Source: Wurfbainia villosa (lineage: Eukaryota; Streptophyta; Magnoliopsida; Zingiberales; Zingiberaceae). Taken from it: DNA of 64,000 nucleotides. The notes under the pieces were generated by a model. The model had not been told where the DNA came from. It did no database searches and saw nothing but the letters and a program-made list of their open reading frames with translations. The stretch is from NCBI GenBank assembly GCA_025175895.1, contig CM046008.1, forward strand, positions 25,499,255 through 25,563,254, read 5' to 3'. Positions 59,032-64,000 of the stretch are shown piece by piece. Positions within the stretch are counted from its first letter, which is position 1. Each line of letters opens with the position of its first letter. The position numbers and the translations under genes are program-made.

Positions 59032-60081
59032 TGTTGGTGCAGGGGCACCAGATAATTAAACATATGTTTTGATTATGGCAAAGACACAAAGTCAAGGTTA
59101 TTTTGTTATCTCACGAGCTAAATCAAGTGTGCAAAATTTCTAAGCTAAAGTTGAAGGTCAGTCACACCCGAAGGGAACTGTGGTGGGCAGGCGACACCGG
59201 GAGGACTTCGGAGGGAGCCGAAGAAATTAGGTGGAGAACAAAAGCGAAGCTTCAAAGGTAAAGGTTGAGGTAAGCTCATGTGAGTGAGTGTATGTAAGGT
59301 CGTGTCCTCCGTACGGGGAAATCCTTAGGCGACGATCCGACCAAGACTTCCCATGGAAGATCTAAGTCGAGATTGGATGGTAAATGGTCATCAAACTTAC
59401 TTATACTAACTATATTTTTGAGCTAACTCTTCATTGCAGTTGAAAACCTTGCCATCAGTCGACTGATGGCTTGTATCAGTCGACTGATGCCTCCAGAAGT
59501 GGACTGATAAGGTTGATTAGTCGACTGCTGGTCAAGGATCAGCCTCGAGGAGAGTCAAAGCTTATTTTCATTTCTCAAGGGCTGGGTGGCATCACCTCAT
59601 GAAACCTCATCTCAACGATTAGGGTTTCACAAGGCTATAAAAGTAGGGGTTATCCACCCCTTTTCCATCATTCAAAAGCTTCAAAAGTGCTTCCACAACG
59701 CCGCAACTTTCGGACGACTCTACAACGACGAAGCACTACTGAAACACCGACGACATGAGCTCATCTTTTAACCACTCAGTCATCGGTATTACTTTAAGTT
59801 GTTGTCTTCTTTTACATTGTATTTCATTACTTGAATCGAGCTTTTTATCCTACCTCCAACGAGGAGGAGTATTTTAATGAATTGCCCTCCGTACGTAGTC
59901 TCGGACTACTAGGGCCTTGGATTAGCAGCCGGTAGGCTGTGAACCAAGTAAACCAACTTGTGTCTTTTATATTTCCACTGCTTTAACTCTTTATATTATC
60001 AAACGAACGAGAACGAATGAAAAGAATTGTCTTGCGCTATTTACCCCCCCCCCCCCCTTTAGTGCTCAAACCGATCCAATA
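59032..60081 (+). mobile_element. Solo LTR Ps of the P/T family
   Basis: 1,050 bases, TGTTGGTGCAGGGGCACC to GATCCAATA, with perfect TSD GATTT at 59027-59031 and 60082-60086. The final base pairs CAATA instead of CAACA show one change. TATA at 59636-59643. Exact palindromes at 59456-59465 and 59477-59486. It also has a run of C at about 60046-60057. Confidence 0.93.
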
Positions 60082-60086
60082 GATTT

Positions 60087-61024
60087 GAAGTCCCATGTAT
60101 AAGGGAATCAAATAGGGTTGCCTAGAAAATGCATGAAACCCTAAATAACTAAAACCCACATCTCACAAGAACACTTGACTTGTATGTGTCTTCATACACC
60201 TTAGATATAAGTGAGATGTTAGGAAAATGGATTAAGGATTTTAAAATCATTTCAAAATCATTTTGAAAAACCTTGGTGAAGTTTATCTTTTGATAGCAAT
60301 CACCATTGAAGGAGATGATACAAAGTAGGGTCAAAACATTGAACTTTTCAATAATTTTTTACTTTGTGTCAATCTCACTATTTTATGGGTATTTTATTTT
60401 TTTAACTATTTTTCCCCATACTGATTATTATAAGTATTATACATATGAATTTTCGTGATTTTTTGATTTATGTATAATTACTTATGATTTTCCGAATTTG
60501 ATTTCTGAAAAATGATTTCTGCAGTGTAGAAATCAGTCGACTGCCATGGACGACAATTGACTGGTAGCTGAGAGAGTCGACTGCCAATGTTGATTTCGGG
60601 TAAACAAGATTGGTTTATCCCATGTTTAGCTATGTCCAAGTTTCCTAATTGCTCCTAATCCTAGGATATGCTTTGGAAAGCATTAAAAGGGTGAAAAACC
60701 ATTGGATATGGATTTGGAGAATTGTTTAGGGTGTGTATCAAATTTTAAGGGAGGTGAAAGTCCAATGTTGAATCTTTTCCCTTAATTTCAATTGGTTAGT
60801 GTTCCTATAGGCTTATGGACTCTCCAAAAACATTGTTGGTGCAATGGTTAAGGGGGAGCAAGCCTTTAGGTGGAGGTTATCCATCATGGGATGATGGATG
60901 TGTTTTTTCTCATGAGGGGGAGAATGAGGATTGCCTCTCATTTAGTGATATGGGACTTATCACTAGGTAGAGTGAAGACATTCTAAATGTTTTTGGACCA
61001 AGGGGGCAGATCGTAAGATCTCAT
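60087..61024 (+). other. Q 3' noncoding region, second part
   Basis: No gene. Polypurine tracts near 60850 (AAGGGGGAGCAAG), 60914 (GAGGGGGAGAATGAGG) and 60999 (CCAAGGGGGCAGA). One CAGTCGACTG at 60535-60544, the only copy outside an LTR. Ends at the start of G2. Confidence 0.75.
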
Positions 61025-61670
61025 TGGCGGCGCTACTTTTTCTTTTTTTATAACATAACATATATGGATCATTTCACCATTTACATACTTAAACATGTTA
61101 TCATGGCTTAAACCTTCTTTTATACATGCATCCCATATCATATTCATAATTAGCATGTTAACATATCTTATCTCATTTTATAACATGCATAACATAAAGA
61201 TTCATTCATGAGTTCTAACATATCAAACTTTCTTAAGTAATTGAACAGTATCATAACTAAGCAACATCCAACATGGTACTAATAAATCACAAGTCTTATA
61301 AGCGGAAGCAATGTCTTAAGTTATTCATTGAGCATATAAATATAAGCAGATAGTAATAGGGTCTTTTTCCACCATGCCACTATCACACACACTTGACCCC
61401 TCTTACTACTTCCTCTAGTTCATGTTTCCTGTATCTGCAGTATATGGACAACATAAACTATAAGCATATAACTTAGTAAGATTCTTGCCTACTCACAAAA
61501 GCCACAACTTCATCAAACAATTAGAAGACATGAGCATACTAGCATAAATAACATAAGTATTTCATAACCACACTAATCATCAACATACCCACGTAATAAA
61601 ACATAAGCATGGCATGAGATTTACATAAGCATGCTAAACATAATTAAATCTAAGCATGGAATAAATTAAA

Positions 61671-62126
61671 CATAAGCATTCATGACATCATCAATCCTAA
61701 ACATACATAAAGGACATAATCATAAGCATTCTTAAACTTGAACATAAGCATTCATAATTTCATAAATCCTAAACATGCATCAAGGACATAATCATAAGCA
61801 TTCTTAAACTTGAACATAAGCATTCACAATTTCATAAATCCTAAACATGCATCAAGGACATAATCATAAGCATTCTTAAACTTGAACATAAGCATTCATA
61901 ATTTCATAAATCCTAAACATGCATCAAGGACACAATCATAAGCATTCTTAAAATTGAACATAAGCATTCATAATTTCATAAATCCTAAACATGCATCAAG
62001 GACATAATCATAAGAATTCTTAAACTTGAAAATAAGCATTCACAATTTCATAAATCCTAAACATGCATCAAGGACATAATCATAAGCATTCTTAAACTTG
62101 AACATAAGCATTCATAATTTCATACA
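61671..62126. repeat. 72-bp tandem repeat in G2 (6 copies and part)
   Basis: Units start at 61671, 61743, 61815, 61887, 61959, 62031 and 62103, exactly 72 bases apart. Each contains CATAAGCATTCATAATTTC and AACATGCATCAAGGACATA. The first is the most diverged. Confidence 0.93.
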
Positions 62127-62401
62127 AATCCTTTCTTTTCAAAACATATACATATAGGTACTTCAACATAATCATAACTTGAATGAGGGGCCCCAGGTTA
62201 AGTACCACATAATACGCGTTCCCTAATAGGCTGGGGTAGCGAGCCACCAGACCTACTAGAGCAAGACCTCTTACATCTTACCAGGGCAAGACCTCTTACG
62301 TCTTCTTATGTCCCTTTGGATTTGATTAACGACCACCTAACAGGTCGGGTACATAACCTCTTACAAAGTAAAATACTTAATTCCTTTCTTTCTTGTCATA
62401 T

Positions 62402-62560
62402 CATAAAGAATGCTCTTAATCCCCAACATAAAAAGGGAAGCATCTCCGTCTTATCTTATCATAAGGAGAGCTCTTAATCCCTACTTAAAAAGGAAAGCAT
62501 CTCTGTCTTATCTTATCATAAGGAGAGCTCTTAATCCCAATATAAAGAGGGGAAGCATCT
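62402..62560. repeat. 57-58 bp tandem repeat in G2 (about 3 copies)
   Basis: CTCTTAATCCC at 62413, 62471 and 62528, with AAGCATCTCCGTCTTATC between. Confidence 0.8.
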
Positions 62561-62639
62561 TTTTAGACATGTCATAGCATATATGCATTCATAACTTAAG
62601 AATACCCTAAAGGGGTCTTAAAGCATAATCATGTTCATC

Positions 62640-63165
62640 ACATAAGCATATTTCATGGCATATTAAAATCATCAACTTGTTCATCACATTGGAATATTTC
62701 ATGGCATATTAAATCATAAACATATTCATCACATAGGCATAATTCATGACATATTAAAATCATAGACATGTTCATCACATAGGCATATTAAAATCAGAAA
62801 CATTGTCATCACATAGGCATAATCCATGGCATATTAAAATCATAAACATATTCATCACATAGGCATAATTCATGACATATTAAAATCATAGACATGTTCA
62901 TCACATAGGCATATTAAAATCAGAAACATGGTCATCACATAGGCATAATCCATGGCATATTAAAATCATAAACATATTCATCACATAGGCATAATTTATG
63001 ACATATTAAAATCATAGACATGTTCATCACATAGGCATATTAAAATCAGAAAAATGGTCATCACATAGGCATAATTCATGGTATATTAAAATCATAAACA
63101 TGTTCATCGCATAGGCATATTTCATGACATAAGAAAATCATAAACATGTTCATCACATAGGCATA
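62640..63165. repeat. 126-bp higher-order repeat in G2
   Basis: CATAAACATATTCATCACAT at 62715, 62841 and 62967, 126 bases apart. Each unit is itself three versions of a shorter CATCACATAGGCATA phrase. The edges are diverged. Confidence 0.85.
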
Positions 63166-63182
63166 CAACATATCCTAATTTC

Positions 63183-63545
63183 CTAAGGGGTGTTTTCATG
63201 CAACCCTAGCCCTAAAACCATTGTTGGCCGAAACTTGGAGGGTACCAAAATTTTATTTTTGGTTACATAAATTCATACATGAAGGCATACCACATAACAT
63301 AACTTAATAAGGGGTGTTTTCATGAAACCCTAGCCCTAAAACCAATGTTGGCCGAAACTTGTAGGGTACCAAAATTTTATTTTTGGTTACATAAATTCAC
63401 ACATGAAGGCATACAACATAACATAACTTCATAAGGGGTGTTTTCATGAAACCCTAGCCCTAAAACCTTGGTTCGCCGAAACATGTAGGGGCACAAAGCT
63501 AGGGTTTTTGTCACCTAAAAATTTCTACATGAAGCATACAACCTA
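63183..63545. repeat. 124-bp tandem repeat in G2 (3 copies)
   Basis: AAGGGGTGTTTTCATG at 63185, 63309 and 63433. Each unit has AACCCTAGCCCTAAAACC followed by GTTGGCCGAAAC. The third unit is diverged at its end. Confidence 0.9.
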
Positions 63546-63552
63546 TAAAAAT

Positions 63553-64000
63553 TGTTGGGATGTATACTGAAAGCCTAGCTCTTTTGTATGAACATCTTTA
63601 TTTTGAAATAAGAATCACATGATCATTATTTTCATATTTTTATAGTTATGCAAAATTGTCTAATATTTTACATTGTAGATAACATGGTGCTTGGTGTGGC
63701 ACAGAAGATCATAATATCAGTCCCTTATAGAATATAAGTAGAGGCTCACAACCAAGATGGTTTTGGACAAACCATTGGCATGGTTGTAGTGTAGCTTGGT
63801 ATTGTTTTATCTTGAACATAGAGTTACACTAGTACACCTCGGTGTATTGAGCAGGACCGATATAGAGGTGATTCAATTTATTGCTGACTACATAATTGAA
63901 TCGGACCTCGGATATTATGTTGTACATGCTCTTAATCCCGATATAATAACGGGCACATGTACTTAGTATTTATTTCTTTGATTTACCAAAGGATGAGATT
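63553..64000 (+). mobile_element. Start of an A-family LTR (A3)
   Basis: TGTTGGGATGTATACTGAAAG, the A terminus, followed by sequence parallel to A0. It runs off the window. Left TSD would be AAAAT (63548-63552). Whether it is a solo LTR or a full element cannot be seen. Confidence 0.88.

Larger units (their letters stand above)
45641..61024 (+). mobile_element. Gag-only LTR element Q (3' end not in the window)
   Basis: 5' LTR 45641-55695 (split by B2), primer-like site, gag 55751-58540, and a 3' noncoding region to 61024. The homologue Q2 has about 190 more bases before its 3' LTR; here G2 begins. Inserted in B0; the left flank CTTGT (45636-45640) should reappear at its far end. Internal insertions are R and Ps. 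Older than Q2, judging from more decayed gag. Confidence 0.88.
61025..63552. mobile_element. G2, probable LTR of an unidentified family, rich in tandem repeats
   Basis: It starts TGGCGGCGCTACTTTTTC, cutting Q in the same place where Q2 continues. The phrase with GAGCCACCAGACCTACTAG and the repeated CAAGACCTCTTACGTC resemble plant gypsy LTRs, but no terminus on the right, primer site or domain is visible. CTCAT at 61020-61024 would be the left TSD. It is interrupted at 63552 by A3. Confidence 0.45.

Noticed and set aside
61671..63545. Regular repeats that could suggest a CRISPR array
   Set aside because: The units are directly joined, 72-126 bp long, without unique spacers, in plant retrotransposon DNA.
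1..64000. Search for a host gene or a defence or regulatory gene system
   Set aside because: Every stretch could be assigned to a retrotransposon part or to repeat-rich noncoding DNA. No open reading outside gag-pol shows a domain I recognise.

Overview
The window is a stack of LTR retrotransposons in a plant nuclear genome, and I found no host gene, tRNA, rRNA or CRISPR array. Plant origin follows from Ty1/copia gag-pol remains of Sirevirus and non-Sirevirus types, primer-binding sites matching plant initiator-Met tRNA (TGGTATCAGAGC), LTRs of 1-2 kb, and one 3.7 kb LTR with a TGTCACGCC terminus that looks Ty3/gypsy-like. The species cannot be named from the sequence; a large-genome angiosperm is the safe statement.

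Five-base target-site duplications (TSDs) allow the order of insertion to be read. The base layer is a copia element, B0, on the + strand: gag at 15451-16008 resumes in the protease region at 45521-45640. Three things broke it. (i) A B-type LTR (B-prime) ends at 15450, and its left part is off the window. Inside it sits a Sirevirus, P (+): RT/RNase H at 1-2802 and a 3' LTR starting at 3570. P was itself hit by a solo LTR (A0, 541-2441) and, in its 3' LTR, by a same-family gag-only element in opposite orientation (T, 4185-14885) that is a tandem of LTR-internal-LTR-internal-LTR. (ii) A gypsy-like solo LTR, G1 (16009-45520, TSD AGATG), holds a full-length copia A1 (16060-33645) and a solo LTR A2 (34716-42967). 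A1's 5' LTR contains the full-length copia B1 (24311-33229), and A2 contains a gag-only element, Q2 (35107-41539). (iii) A second gag-only element, Q (45641 to 61024, + strand, 3' end not in the window), contains full-length copia B2 (46587-55435), solo LTR R (57251-58449) and solo LTR Ps (59032-60081). It is cut at 61024 by a repeat-rich segment G2 that contains the start of another A-type LTR (63553-64000).

Every coding region is damaged. A1 and B1 carry mainly in-frame stops; B2 and Q2 carry frameshifts. Nothing here encodes a complete set of working proteins. B2 and B1 have the most similar LTR pairs and are probably the youngest.

The most notable signal that ordinary annotation does not explain is a perfect 10-bp palindrome, CAGTCGACTG. 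I counted about 19 exact copies. All but one lie in the U3 part of LTRs upstream of the TATA box in the P/T, Q and R families, and none are in the A, B or G LTRs. Sireviruses elsewhere are known for palindrome arrays in their LTRs, so this is probably this lineage's own version of that cis-regulatory module. Other unusual structures are the three-LTR tandem, an inverted LTR pair that could fold into a long hairpin RNA, and several in-LTR minisatellites. All lengths and counts were made by eye.
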